Of a stretch of DNA of 64,000 nt, positions 35,430 to 44,690 are shown in pieces (the first letter of the stretch is position 1; the number at the start of each line of letters is the position of its first letter). A model generated the notes under the pieces. It saw only the letters and a list, made by a program, of their open reading frames with translations, did not search any database and had not been told where the DNA came from. Position numbers and translations under genes: made by a program. Source of the DNA: Haladaptatus sp. R4 (GTDB lineage Archaea; Halobacteriota; Halobacteria; Halobacteriales; Haladaptataceae); contig NZ_LWHG01000011.1 in assembly GCF_001625445.1 (NCBI RefSeq), positions 62,001 through 126,000 on the forward strand, in the 5' to 3' direction.

Positions 35430-35840
35430 CCTGACATATGCGAAAAAACTCTCGCACGCATTATAGGGTTTTCGTAATTAACTTCCCATAGGAATTCCTT
35501 CACACACTATTTCTGAAGATTTGTCTTCCGATGTGTAGTAAAATCTCCCATTTTCCCATTTCTATCCGAATTAAACTAGAATGCTGGACGTTTATGGTAC
35601 CGGCCAAATTTACCAGCTGTACGGATATGTCCGTCGATGTGCTGTTTTGTACCTCATCTCCCACCTCATCCACCACCATTCGTAGCGAATCTCAGCAGCG
35701 AATCCCAGGGTACCTCTTTGCGGGTCTTTTTCCCCGCTCGTCATACCGAGAGGCCCTTCCGGGTCTCCCTCCCCGCTTCGTTTCCCCCGCTCGTTATACC
35801 GAGGCTCTTCGAGCCTCGTGGTTCGCGGTTACACCGCTCA
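35430..35840. other. 411-base gap between lipA and pdhA with promoter and repeats
   Basis: The right half holds two palindromic repeat copies (a third overlaps lipA). The left end should hold the pdhA promoter: on the minus strand 'ccctataatg' lies about 35 bases before the pdhA start. The middle (35500-35700) is AT-richer with no convincing gene. Confidence 0.5.
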
Positions 35841-35864
35841 CTATACGGAGGCCCTCCGGGCCTC
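35735..35864 (+). repeat. cluster of three palindromic interspersed repeats
   Basis: Three copies in tandem, each 'ccgctc-(g/a)(t/c)-atac(c/g)' followed by a hairpin: 35750-35767 (GAGGCCC-TTCC-GGGTCTC with one weak pair), 35801-35817 (GAGGCTC-TTC-GAGCCTC, perfect), 35848-35864 (GAGGCCC-TCC-GGGCCTC, perfect). Stems differ in bases yet keep pairing, which implies selection for structure or copy-and-correct spread. The third copy encodes the lipA C-terminus. Confidence 0.75.
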
Positions 35865-36779
35865 CCTCCTCGCTTGTTCCACACTCTTCCCGTCCCGGAG
35901 AATCGCATCGACGAACAGTTCGCCCGCCTTGTACGACGACCGAACCATCGGGCCGCTCGCACAGTAGAGGAATTCCAGTTCCTCCTCGGCGACCTCCTGC
36001 CAGGTTCTGTATTTCGCCGGATGTACGTACTCCTCGACGTCGAGGTGCATCCGTGATGGCTGGAGATACTGACCGAGCGTGACGATGTCGACGTCCGTCT
36101 CTCGCAGGTCCGAAAGCGCCTGATACACCTCGTGGTCGTACTCGCCGAGTCCCAACATCAGGCTCGTCTTCGTGTAGATATCCGACTCGCGCGTGACCTG
36201 TTCGAGCACGCCGAGACTCTGTTCGTACCCCGCTCGCGGGTCGCGGACGTGTCCTTGCAGGCGCTCTACGGTTTCGACGTTGTGCGCGATCACGTCGGGG
36301 TCCGCGTCGATTATCTTCCGAACGAGTTCCTCCTCGCCCTGGAAGTCCGGGATCAGCACTTCGACGAGGATTCCGGGATGGCGTTTCTTGATCTCTCGGA
36401 TCGTCTGTGCGAAGTGTTCGGCACCTTGTCCTTCGAGGTCGTCGCGGTCGACGGACGTGAGTACCACGTAATCGAGACCGATTTCCGCGATGGCGCTCGC
36501 CACGTTCGCCGGTTCGTTCGGGTCGAGCGGTTCTCCGCCCCCGGTGTCGACGTCGCAGAAGCCACAACTGCGGGTGCACTTGTGACCCATCAGCATGAAG
36601 GTGGCCGTCCCGCCACCCTCGCTACCTCTTCCGCTCCAGCACTCCCCGAGGTTCGGGCAGTTCGCCTCCTCACAAACCGTGTGCAGATCGTGCTCCCGGA
36701 GCGTTTGTTTGATTCCCGTGAACTCCTGTCCCGACGGAGGTCGCATCTTCAACCAGTCGGGTTTGCGCCGCCCACTCAT
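35841..36779 (-). CDS. lipA: lipoyl synthase
   Basis: A 312-residue radical SAM enzyme. Auxiliary cluster 'CEEANCPNLGECW' (C-x4-C-x5-C), radical SAM cluster 'CTRSCGFCDV' (C-x3-C-x2-C), 'SVDRDDLEGQGAEHFAQTI' and the C-terminal 'GPMVRSSYKAGEL' with the Arg-Ser-Ser motif. It inserts two sulfurs into octanoyl-E2 and so serves the E2 encoded downstream. ATG 36779 is chosen over TTG 36785. The last residues, 'ARREARRASV', come from a palindromic repeat and are probably not part of the ancestral protein. Confidence 0.94.
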   Translation of the reverse strand: MSGRRKPDWLKMRPPSGQEFTGIKQTLREHDLHTVCEEANCPNLGECWSGRGSEGGGTATFMLMGHKCTRSCGFCDVDTGGGEPLDPNEPANVASAIAEIGLDYVVLTSVDRDDLEGQGAEHFAQTIREIKKRHPGILVEVLIPDFQGEEELVRKIIDADPDVIAHNVETVERLQGHVRDPRAGYEQSLGVLEQVTRESDIYTKTSLMLGLGEYDHEVYQALSDLRETDVDIVTLGQYLQPSRMHLDVEEYVHPAKYRTWQEVAEEELEFLYCASGPMVRSSYKAGELFVDAILRDGKSVEQARREARRASV

Positions 36780-36956
36780 TACCAACGGGTTGGGTCCCCC
36801 ACGACAAAAGGATAGGGTATCGTCCGGGGACCGTACGTATTTGGCTATCGTGTCCGTCTATCCTCCGTTTCCGGGATGGAAACGTTCGAATACCCGTGCA
36901 CACCCGTGTGACAAGTAGCAAATAACAATGTCTTTGCTCTTCCTAGTTATTCCGCT

Positions 36957-37283
36957 ATGGCTACGAATCGCGACACACAGTCCAGCGGCGGCATGCGGAC
37001 GAACGGGTTGGATTGGTTCAGTATGCTCCTCGTCATCATCGGTGCGCTCAATTGGGGAATCCTCGGAATCACCGGTTTGACGGGCGCACGAATCAACGTC
37101 GTCCGTTGGGTGATGGGGCTATTGTTCTTACCCAACGTCGCTCAAATCGTTGCTGACCTCATCTACGTCGTCGTCGGTCTCGCGGGACTGTACTTCATCT
37201 ACACCAGTTATAAAATCGGTCGTGCGAACAGACGGGCACGACAGCAGACAGCACAGCAGACGGAGCCACAACAAACCGAGTAA
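36957..37283 (+). CDS. DUF378-type membrane protein
   Basis: A 108-residue protein with two or three helices. 'MLLVIIGALNWGILGITGL' and 'IADLIYVVVGLAGLYFIYTSYKIG' (near residues 65-85) match the DUF378 pattern (ALNWGLxGL ... LIYxLVGLAGLY). The C-terminus is a Gln/Arg/Thr tail. Function unknown; found in many bacteria and archaea. Confidence 0.82.
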   Translation: MATNRDTQSSGGMRTNGLDWFSMLLVIIGALNWGILGITGLTGARINVVRWVMGLLFLPNVAQIVADLIYVVVGLAGLYFIYTSYKIGRANRRARQQTAQQTEPQQTE

Positions 37284-37377
37284 CGATTTCAGCTCTCCCC
37301 GTTCTTCTTTTATATCCTTCTGCTGCAATATCTATAAATACTATCAAGATTTTATAACTCATATAACGGGATAAACC

Positions 37378-38784
37378 ATGCTAAATGTTTCACGGGAGGA
37401 AATTACCGAGGGATCTCTGGTACGGGCCCTCCTCTTGCTCTCTGCACCGCTCATCGTGCAGAGCCTCGTCCAGGTCGTTCAACAGATCGCCGACATTTTT
37501 TGGCTTGGTCGGCTCGGAGAAAACTCGGTTGCCGCCGTCGGAATAAATTTCCCCTTAACGTCGTTCCTATTTTCGGTTTTCATGATCTCGTTCGTCGGAA
37601 CACAGGTTCTCGTCTCCCAGCATGTCGGAGCGGACGAACAATCACTCGCCAGAAGGGCAGCGTTTCACGGCATATCACTCGGATTGGCCTTTGGTATCGC
37701 GCTTACCGCTTTCGTATTCGTATTCGGTAGCAGTTTCATCGATCTGTTCGGTGCCGAACCCGACGTCGCGTCGCAAGCCTTCACGTATCTTTTCGTCTTC
37801 TCGTTCGGTTTTTCGTTCATCGGGATGAGCGACTCCATCGAGGCGGGGTTTATCGGGTGGGGTGACTCACGCGCAGCGCTTTATATCAACGCCACGGCGG
37901 TCGTCGTCAACGTGATTCTCGACCCGATTCTGATCTTCGGTACCGGTATCCCGAACTTCCACGGATGGAACATCGCTGGCGCTGCGTTGGCTTCGGCCAT
38001 CGGATACGGCTGTTCGTTCCTCTTGGGACTCGGCATGATGATTCGTGGCCGGAACGGGTACACGCTCACACGGAAATCGATGGTCGTTCGAGTGGAAAAG
38101 TACCGGGAGTTGTTGGATATTGGTATCCCCATGTTCGGTCAGCAGGCCGCTGGACAGGCCGTTCGCGTTCTCATTATCGGTGTCGTCACAGCCGTCGGTG
38201 GTCCGGCGTCCGTCTCCGCATACACCATCGGTGCAACCATTTCCAGCATCGCGTTCATCCCGGCTGGTAGCTTCAAACGAGCCGCTCAGAGCATCATCGG
38301 ACAAAACATCGGTGCCGAGAATCCGATGCGCGCGAACAGGACGACGTGGGTCGGCGTCGTCGTCTCCGTGGTCGGCCTTTCGATAATCGGCGTGATTCAG
38401 TGGTTTATACCCGGTCTTCTGACGAACTTGTTCGTCCCCGATATTTCCCCGGCTGCGTACCAGCTCACGGTCGATTACCTTCGAATCCTCGTCTTCGGCT
38501 ACTGGGCAATCGGCGCGATGAACGTCTTCAGTGCCGGGTTCAACGGTATCCGCGAGACCAAAACGACGATGATCGCCGATATGATCAAATACTGGGTGAT
38601 TCGCCTCCCGATCGCTGTTATCGGTGTTTTCTGGCTTCACTACGACGTACATGCCGTCTTCTGGGCCGTCACCATCTCGAACTGCGTCGCTGCGGTTGGC
38701 TTCGGCGCGTACTACTACTACCGAACGACCGACGGTATGACCCAGCGCGCAGTGCGGGACATCAGTGGTTCCGTGGACGATTGA
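37378..38784 (+). CDS. MATE family efflux transporter
   Basis: A 468-residue protein with 12 predicted membrane helices in two similar halves. The N-terminus 'LLLLSAPLIVQSLVQVVQQIADIFWLGRLGENSVAAVGI' and the repeat 'YRELLDIGIPMFGQQAAGQAVRVLIIGVV' are MATE signatures. Such carriers export cationic compounds in exchange for sodium or protons. It follows the DUF378 gene by 94 bases in the same direction; substrate unknown. Upstream bases 37320-37375 are AT-rich with a likely promoter. Confidence 0.9.
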   Translation: MLNVSREEITEGSLVRALLLLSAPLIVQSLVQVVQQIADIFWLGRLGENSVAAVGINFPLTSFLFSVFMISFVGTQVLVSQHVGADEQSLARRAAFHGISLGLAFGIALTAFVFVFGSSFIDLFGAEPDVASQAFTYLFVFSFGFSFIGMSDSIEAGFIGWGDSRAALYINATAVVVNVILDPILIFGTGIPNFHGWNIAGAALASAIGYGCSFLLGLGMMIRGRNGYTLTRKSMVVRVEKYRELLDIGIPMFGQQAAGQAVRVLIIGVVTAVGGPASVSAYTIGATISSIAFIPAGSFKRAAQSIIGQNIGAENPMRANRTTWVGVVVSVVGLSIIGVIQWFIPGLLTNLFVPDISPAAYQLTVDYLRILVFGYWAIGAMNVFSAGFNGIRETKTTMIADMIKYWVIRLPIAVIGVFWLHYDVHAVFWAVTISNCVAAVGFGAYYYYRTTDGMTQRAVRDISGSVDD

Positions 38785-39022
38785 GACGCTCGTTTCACGC
38801 CGTTTCGACCGGGTTATTATTGTGTCGTCATATCGTCATCGCTCGCCGGTTGAAAGGGGAAAGAATGGGAGCGCGGAGCGTGTAACCGCGTCCGAAAAGA
38901 ACCACCCAGACTACTTAAAGACACGGTGGGCAGGGTGAAAGTGAAATCAGTAGCAAGCAGGGAGGAGATTCCGTTGTCTGACGATTGGCAGACGCTGACG
39001 TCTGACGGTCGTCGTACATAAA

Positions 39023-39400
39023 TCAAATGGTCGTTCGCACGTGTACATTTTCCTCCTCTATGAACCGCCGAACTCGGCTTTCAAACGTATCATTCCCCGG
39101 CCACGAAATCGTCTCTTCGACGTTTAGCTTCACCGGGTCACCCACGTACACGTTGATTCCGTCCTGAACCTGGACCCGACAGTAGAGACCGTGCGACACT
39201 CCTTCGTAGTTATCCAAGGCGTGGATGTCGCTCGTCTCTAGCAACCGCCCCTCCGTCTCGCCACCCGGCACGAGCGTCGGATAGCGCCCTTCGACGCGAT
39301 GTAACCCGACGAGCGTGGCCTCTTCGACGAATTCGAACTGCTCGACTACGACCCCGACACGCTCGGGGTCGGTCAACGTCCCATAGACGAATACCCTCAT
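39023..39400 (-). CDS. gamma-glutamylcyclotransferase-like protein
   Basis: A 125-residue protein of the AIG2/GGCT fold. 'MRVFVYGTLTDPERV' is the substrate-binding YGTL loop, 'PTLVPGGETEGRLLETSDIHALDNYEGVSHGLYCRVQV' contains the family 'LDxYEG' motif with the catalytic Glu. Probably acts on a gamma-glutamyl compound (haloarchaea use gamma-glutamylcysteine), but the substrate is not shown. Start ATG 39400 fits the family better than GTG/ATG codons upstream. Confidence 0.87.
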   Translation of the reverse strand: MRVFVYGTLTDPERVGVVVEQFEFVEEATLVGLHRVEGRYPTLVPGGETEGRLLETSDIHALDNYEGVSHGLYCRVQVQDGINVYVGDPVKLNVEETISWPGNDTFESRVRRFIEEENVHVRTTI

Positions 39401-39521
39401 GAGGTGGTCCACGGAGAATCGTGAGTTAGTCCTGCTGGCTAGCTTCGCCGTTCACGATGGTTACTGTCGAGATCGGAAAAAGGGAAAGTGGTAGGGTGAT
39501 TGAGAACAATAGTCATCCCAT

Positions 39522-40193
39522 ATGACCGACTCGAATTTCGATACGACCGGTATCGATGGCCCGCACGCGGGGCAACCCGTCGTCACCTCGGGTGCGCCGC
39601 TTCCCGATGCAACGGCGGCGATGGTGCTGGTCCACGGTCGGGGTGCAACCGCTCGAAGTATTCTCGAACTCGCGAACGAGTTCGAGTACGACGAAGTTGC
39701 GTTCATCGCGCCACAAGCGGCACACAACACGTGGTATCCGCAGTCGTTTCTCGCACCGCTCGAATCGAACCAACCGCATCTCTCGTCCGCGCTGGAACTC
39801 CTCGGAACGCTCGTTTCCGACGTCAAATCCGCCGGGATACCGTCGGAGCGGACGTTCTTACTCGGGTTCTCACAGGGCGCTTGTTTGACGAGCGAGTTCG
39901 TCGCGCGGAACGCACGCGAGTACGGTGGCGTCGCGGCGTTCAGCGGTGGTCTCATCGGACCGGATGGCACACCACGCGAGTACGAAGGCTCGCTCGATGG
40001 CACTCTCGTCTACCTCGGCTGTGGCGACAGCGATCCGCACATCCCCGTAGAGCGTGTGCACGAAACCGAAGAGGTACTGACGGGATTGGACGGTTCCGTT
40101 ACCGAGCGCATCTTCGATGGGATGGGACACGGCGTCGTCCAGGAAGAAGTCGCCCACGTCGACCGAATGCTCAACAGCCTTCTCAACGACTGA
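39522..40193 (+). CDS. alpha/beta hydrolase, phospholipase/carboxylesterase type
   Basis: A 223-residue hydrolase. 'VLVHGRGATARS' is the oxyanion-hole strand, 'LLGFSQGACLT' the nucleophile elbow with Ser, 'GCGDSDPHIPVERV' the Asp, 'FDGMGHGV' the His, so the triad is complete. Closest to the Abhydrolase_2 (carboxylesterase/phospholipase) group. No signal peptide. It is monocistronic as far as I can see. Confidence 0.88.
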   Translation: MTDSNFDTTGIDGPHAGQPVVTSGAPLPDATAAMVLVHGRGATARSILELANEFEYDEVAFIAPQAAHNTWYPQSFLAPLESNQPHLSSALELLGTLVSDVKSAGIPSERTFLLGFSQGACLTSEFVARNAREYGGVAAFSGGLIGPDGTPREYEGSLDGTLVYLGCGDSDPHIPVERVHETEEVLTGLDGSVTERIFDGMGHGVVQEEVAHVDRMLNSLLND

Positions 40194-40341
40194 CCGTCTC
40201 CTCGATACCGTTCATTCCGTATCGATTACGACCACCGTGGTTACTGGTCGAAGTTATCCATCCCGAAAAGGTACCCGCAAATCGGTAACCGGCGCGATAT
40301 CTGCGCGATGTCTGCGCGTCGTCAGCGATCGTCGATCCGTC

Positions 40342-41481
40342 TTATCGCTCGTCGATGGGGACGAATTCGAGGTCCTTGTCGCCGGTGTACTTCGCACGCG
40401 GGCGGATGAGGCGGTTGTCGTCGTACTGTTCCAGCACGTGTGCGATCCAGCCACCGACGCGCGAGAGCGCGAAGATGGGCGTGTAGATGTCGATGGGGAT
40501 TCCCATCTGGTAGTACGTCGATGCCGAGTAGAAGTCCACGTTCGGCGCGAGGCCCTTCTCCTCTTTCATGTAGTCCTCGATGGCGACGGACATCTCGTAC
40601 CATTTCGTGTCGCCTGCGGCCTCGCCGAGTTCCTCGCTCTGCTCGCTGAGGATTTTCGCGCGGGGGTCCTTCACGTTGTAGACGCGGTGGCCGAAGCCAG
40701 CGACGCGTCGTCCCTCGTCGAGGGCGTTGTCGATCCACTCGGTGGCGTCCCGGTCGCTGTCGTCGACCTCCTTCAGCATCCGCATGACGTTGGCGTTCGC
40801 GCCGCCGTGAAGCGAACCGGAGAGCGTTCCGATTGCGCTCGTCACGGCGCTGTGTAGGTCCGCGAGCGTGCTCGCCGTGACCATCGCCGAGAACGTCGAG
40901 GCGTTCAGGCCGTGGTCCGCGTGGAGCACGAGCGCTTGGTCGAACACGTCCGCGAGCACGTCGTCCGGCTCCTCGTCGTTGAGCATGTAGAGGAAGTTCG
41001 CCGCGTGCCCGAGGTCGGTCCGAGGTTCGACCGGTTCGTCCCCGTTTCGGATGCGCGTGAACGCCGCGAGGATGGTCGGGACTTTTGCGGTGATGCGACG
41101 ACCCTTCCGGAGGTTCGCCTCGCGGTCTGCCGGGTCGCTTTCGGCATCGTCGGGGTCGTACGTCGCCAGCATCGAGACGGCGGTACGGAGCGCTCCCATC
41201 GGTTCCGAGTCCGATTCGGCGAGTTCGCGGACGGTCTCCATGACCCCATCGTCCACTTCGCGCGCCTCGGACATCTCGTCGCTGAACGCGTCGAGTTCGT
41301 CACGAGTCGGCAGTTCACCGTGCCAAAGGAGATACAAGACTTCCTCGTAACTCGCGCCACGAGCGAGGTCTTCTATCGTGTAGCCGCGGTAGATGAGCTT
41401 TCCTTCGTCACCATTGATGTGACTCAGTGCTGACTCCGCAACGACAACGCCCTCCAAGCCTTTTTTAACCTCGTCTGCCAT
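40342..41481 (-). CDS. citZ: citrate synthase
   Basis: A 379-residue enzyme. 'GSLHGGANANVMRML' carries the first catalytic His, 'VAGFGHRVYNVKDPRAKIL' the second His, and 'NVDFYSASTYYQMGIP' the catalytic Asp. N-terminal 'KKGLEGVVVAESALSHINGDEGKLIYRGYTIEDLA' is typical of archaeal and Gram-positive citrate synthases. It condenses acetyl-CoA with oxaloacetate. It could equally act as 2-methylcitrate synthase; the family does not separate them. Monocistronic. Confidence 0.94.
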   Translation of the reverse strand: MADEVKKGLEGVVVAESALSHINGDEGKLIYRGYTIEDLARGASYEEVLYLLWHGELPTRDELDAFSDEMSEAREVDDGVMETVRELAESDSEPMGALRTAVSMLATYDPDDAESDPADREANLRKGRRITAKVPTILAAFTRIRNGDEPVEPRTDLGHAANFLYMLNDEEPDDVLADVFDQALVLHADHGLNASTFSAMVTASTLADLHSAVTSAIGTLSGSLHGGANANVMRMLKEVDDSDRDATEWIDNALDEGRRVAGFGHRVYNVKDPRAKILSEQSEELGEAAGDTKWYEMSVAIEDYMKEEKGLAPNVDFYSASTYYQMGIPIDIYTPIFALSRVGGWIAHVLEQYDDNRLIRPRAKYTGDKDLEFVPIDER

Positions 41482-41652
41482 GTCATGATGATTCTCGGGG
41501 TAGGCGCAAAAGGATTATCTTTCGTGGTCGTTCCACCGAGACCGCCACGAGAGCTGTCACGGCGGTTCGTGAACGGATTTGTCTGGAGTGTTATGGATGT
41601 GACATTCGTGGCCGTTCGATTCGTCAGCGGTCGTTCAGTTCTTCATTGAACG

Positions 41653-42114
41653 TCACTCCGTTCTATCCGCACTGTTGGCGTACCCCGGCGGCGGTGGTAA
41701 CTCGACCACGTTCGTTTCCTTGCGGTCGTGTGGAATTCTCGCTTCCAGTTCCGTTTTCAGCGCCGAATTTCCGCCAACGATGTCGCTCACGCCCACCATC
41801 ACGGTTCCTGGAAGTTCCGGTGGCTCGAAGTGCTCCCGGCAGGCCGCACCGATTTCCCTCTCCGCCTCGGGGAGCAGGTCCTCGCGGACGTACCATCGTA
41901 TCATCGTGGTGTCACCGAGTCGCCCATCGCAGTGCTCGCGGAGGAACCGGTCGAAAAACGATAGCACCCTCTCGGCTTGCTCTTTCGGCGTGTCGCCCGG
42001 TCCGATGACACCGTCCATCTGCACGTAGTCGTAGTCTTCGTGTCGCGTTTTCACCGCGGTTACGGTGACGGCATCGTCTCCCCTTCCCTTTCGTCTGAAC
42101 ACCGTCTTTTCCAT
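41653..42114 (-). CDS. haloarchaeal protein, possibly RidA/YjgF-like
   Basis: A 153-residue protein. The order 'GPGDTPKEQAERVLSFFDRFL', 'DTTMIRWYVREDLLPEAEREIGAACREHF', 'PGTVMVGVSDI' and 'LKTELEARIP' parallels the Rid superfamily (helix, strand, helix, 'R-T-x-V-x-V', 'V-E-I-E-A'). The key Arg of active RidA (usually in 'PARxxV') is not clearly present, so deaminase activity is doubtful. Assignment is tentative. Confidence 0.6.
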   Translation of the reverse strand: MEKTVFRRKGRGDDAVTVTAVKTRHEDYDYVQMDGVIGPGDTPKEQAERVLSFFDRFLREHCDGRLGDTTMIRWYVREDLLPEAEREIGAACREHFEPPELPGTVMVGVSDIVGGNSALKTELEARIPHDRKETNVVELPPPPGYANSADRTE

Positions 42115-42209
42115 GACGATGGTTACGAGCTAAAAAGTATAATATTTTGTCACCAATCGGTGCTATCCGCGTTTCGACGACGTGCGGTCGTTTCGGAGAC
42201 GGTTCCGTT

Positions 42210-42359
42210 TCAAAACACGAGACGCAGCACGCCGATGACGACACCGGCGGCGACGAGACCCGCTCCCCAGAGCATCGAACCGCCGGGGGCGGCACCGATG
42301 AGAAACGAGACGATACCCGAGATGATGAGCGAGACGCTCGCGTGGCTTCGTAGTGACAT
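42210..42359 (-). CDS. 49-residue membrane protein
   Basis: ATG 42359 to TGA 42210 encodes 49 residues with two helices: 'ASVSLIISGIVSFLIGAAPG' and 'SMLWGAGLVAAGVVIGVLRL'. Gly-Ala-rich, as in small haloarchaeal membrane proteins. It has its own gap on both sides. No family recognised. Confidence 0.6.
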   Translation of the reverse strand: MSLRSHASVSLIISGIVSFLIGAAPGGSMLWGAGLVAAGVVIGVLRLVF

Positions 42360-42475
42360 GGGATTTCATTGGTGGCTCACTTAAAAAATCGGCTGGCACA
42401 ATACGAAAGCAATTCAAGTAGGGCCGTCTTTCCTCGTCGGATTCTTCGGACGAAGCGACCCCTCTACCGAGTCGT

Positions 42476-43009
42476 TCACTCGTCCGAATCGCTTCCGGCG
42501 AGCAGGTCGCTCGCCGAGAGGAGCGCTTCCATCTCGACGTCCGCGTCGGCCAGATTCTCGCGGCCGCCTTCCTCCCGGTCAACGACGACGAGGATTTTGT
42601 TCACTTCCGCACCGGCGTCGCGCAGGGCCTCCACGGCGTCGACCGCGCTCTGTCCCGTCGTGACGATGTCTTCGAGAACGACGACTTCCTCGCCCTCGTC
42701 CAGTCGGCCTTCGACGAGGTTGGCCGTCCCGTACTCCTTCTGTTTCTTTCGAGCGATGACGTAGGGAGTGTCCGTCTCGACGCTCGTCACGGCCACGAGC
42801 GGGACCGCACCGAGGGCCACACCCGCCAATTTCGTCCCGTCGAGGCGCTCCGCGAAGGCTTCCGCGATGAGCGAGAGACAGTGTGGGTCGGTCTCGAAGA
42901 GGTATTTGTCCACGTAGTAGTCGCTCGTCCCGCCGTGGGAGAGTTCGAATTCGCCGTACTGGACGGCGTCCGCCGCACGCAAGGCCTCGATGAGTTCCTG
43001 ATTCGCCAT
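42476..43009 (-). CDS. pyrE: orotate phosphoribosyltransferase
   Basis: A 177-residue PRTase. '[25 protein letters not shown]' is the PRPP-binding motif, '[11 protein letters not shown]' the orotate-binding region, '[15 protein letters not shown]' the flexible loop with the catalytic Lys. It makes OMP from orotate in pyrimidine synthesis. Standard length for haloarchaea. Start ATG 43009. Confidence 0.95.
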   Translation of the reverse strand: MANQELIEALRAADAVQYGEFELSHGGTSDYYVDKYLFETDPHCLSLIAEAFAERLDGTKLAGVALGAVPLVAVTSVETDTPYVIARKKQKEYGTANLVEGRLDEGEEVVVLEDIVTTGQSAVDAVEALRDAGAEVNKILVVVDREEGGRENLADADVEMEALLSASDLLAGSDSDE

Positions 43010-43078
43010 GTGCGAGTCGGGGCGGCGAGGCGGGTTAAAAGTAGTACTTTTCCGGCGCTCTCACGGTCGGTTCGTCCC

Positions 43079-43144
43079 TACCGGTGTTCGTTCTTGAGTC
43101 ACCACGGTTCGTTCTTGAGTCACCACGGTTCGTTCTTGAGTCCG
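43079..43144 (-). repeat. 21-bp tandem repeat at the end of carS
   Basis: The unit gttcgttcttgagtcaccacg is present almost three times (third copy diverges after 14 bases). On the minus strand it encodes 'LKNEPW' plus a stop, so the carS tail and stop codon are duplicated downstream. Confidence 0.8.
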
Positions 43145-43683
43145 AGCGCGTACGCGATGCCGTTCGTCACGAGGTGGAGGAGCGGCGTCAACACGAACAC
43201 GACGACGAGGACAGGGAGGTCGAACGTGTCGAGCGTCCACGTCGGCGCGGCGAGTAGGGTGAGCAGGAGCGACATCACGACGAAGTCGAGTTGGTCGATG
43301 CCCGGGAACGCCGCGCCGCGTTCCCGCCCCATCCGTCGCTTCAGGAACGACGCGGTCATGTCGCCGAGCATTGCACCCGCGGGCAAGGCGATAACGGCGG
43401 CGAGAGGAAATTTGAGGGGAAGCGTTACGCCCAGTGTGCTCGCGACGGGAGAATGAATCGCGTTGAGAATCAGCGCGAGTATCGCCCCGGCGACAATTCC
43501 CGCGGCCGTTCCGCGCCACGTCTTTCCGTCGCCGAGCAGTCGCTTGCCGTTCCACGTCCGTCCGCCGTCGATAGGCGCACCGCCGCCAGCGAGCACCGCG
43601 AAGTTGTTCGGTACGTAGGCGGGCAACATCGCCCATACCGCGACGACGATAGTTTCGAACACGTCCACGCCGGAACCAGTCAT
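43120..43683 (-). CDS. carS: CDP-archaeol synthase
   Basis: A 187-residue membrane protein with five predicted helices. 'LPAYVPNNFAVLAGGG' and 'GKRLLGDGKTWRGTAAGI' are CarS/DUF46 signatures, the second being the CTP-binding cytoplasmic motif. It activates digeranylgeranylglyceryl phosphate with CTP to CDP-archaeol during membrane lipid synthesis. Its C-terminus 'LGLKNEPW' lies in a tandem 21-base repeat. Confidence 0.93.
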   Translation of the reverse strand: MTGSGVDVFETIVVAVWAMLPAYVPNNFAVLAGGGAPIDGGRTWNGKRLLGDGKTWRGTAAGIVAGAILALILNAIHSPVASTLGVTLPLKFPLAAVIALPAGAMLGDMTASFLKRRMGRERGAAFPGIDQLDFVVMSLLLTLLAAPTWTLDTFDLPVLVVVFVLTPLLHLVTNGIAYALGLKNEPW

Positions 43684-43809
43684 ATCGGGATAGATACTCT
43701 CCGGGTCTTAAGTCTCCATGGTCTGGAGCGGAATCGTTGGCGGTGGATTCCGGTAGTTGCCGTGAGTACAATATACAATGATAAGGTACGGGGGCTCAAA
43801 GTACAAGCC

Positions 43810-44639
43810 ATGATACCACCGATTGCCAGTCGGTTCGTGGCTGGTGAAACGCAGCGGAGGCGCTGGAATACACGCGGGATCTGAATCAGCGGAACGTTAG
43901 CGTTATCCTGAACCTCCTCGGCGAGCACTACCACGAACGGGGTCCGGCGGACGAGGACGCCGAGGTGTATCTTCAACTGCTCGAAGACATCGAGCGCTCG
44001 GACCTCTCGGCTTGCGTTTCGGTCAAACCGTCACAGGTCGGCTTGGACGTCGGTACGAACGTCTACCACGAGAACATGGAGCGAATCGCGGACGCGGCCG
44101 ACGACACGTTCGTCTGGATAGACATGGAAGACCACACGACGACCGACGCGACCCTCGACATCTTCGAAGACCTCACCCGCGAACACGACGGTGGCATCGG
44201 CGTCTGTGTGCAGGCGAACCTCAAACGAACAGAAAAGGACCTCGAACGCCTCGCCGACCTCCCCGGCAAAGTCCGACTGGTAAAAGGTGCCTACGACGAA
44301 CCGCCAGAACTCGCGTACAAGCAAAAAGAGCGCGTCAACGCCGCCTACCGCGAATATCTGGAGTTCATGTTCGAGGAATTCGACGACGGAATCGCCGTCG
44401 GAAGCCACGACCCCGCGATGATAGAGTACGCGAAGGAACTCCACGAGGAACACGGTACGGACTTCGAAATCCAGATGCTGATGGGTGTGCGCGACGACGC
44501 ACAGTACGAACTCGCACAGGAGTACGAGGTCTGGCAGTACGTTCCGTACGGTGGCAAATGGATGTCGTATTTCTATCGCCGCGTGATGGAACGTAAGGAG
44601 AACCTGCTGTTCGCGGCGCGTGCTGTCCTCGGCAGATAG
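43810..44639 (+). pseudogene. proline dehydrogenase, frameshifted near the N-terminus
   Basis: From ATG 43810 the first frame reads 'MIPPIASRFVAGET' and ends at TGA 43882; the next frame resumes with 'AEALEYTRDLNQRNVSVILN' and runs to 44639. A single base is missing near 43850 (830 bases in total; adding one gives 276 residues). The rest has the proline dehydrogenase barrel: 'VSVKPSQVGLD', 'FVWIDMEDHTTTDATLDIF', 'QANLKRTEKDLE', 'VRLVKGAYDEP', 'VGSHDPAMI' and 'FYRRVMERKENLLF', with FAD- and proline-binding residues present. It would oxidise proline to pyrroline-5-carboxylate. Mutation or sequencing error. Confidence 0.85.
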
Positions 44640-44690
44640 TCAAAAACGTTGCAACTAGTTTATATTCCTGCAACCAAACGCTACACCCAA

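Noticed and set aside
38817-39026. 69-codon frame between the MATE and cyclotransferase genes
   Set aside because: Composition is unlike neighbouring proteins and no promoter or coupling supports it.
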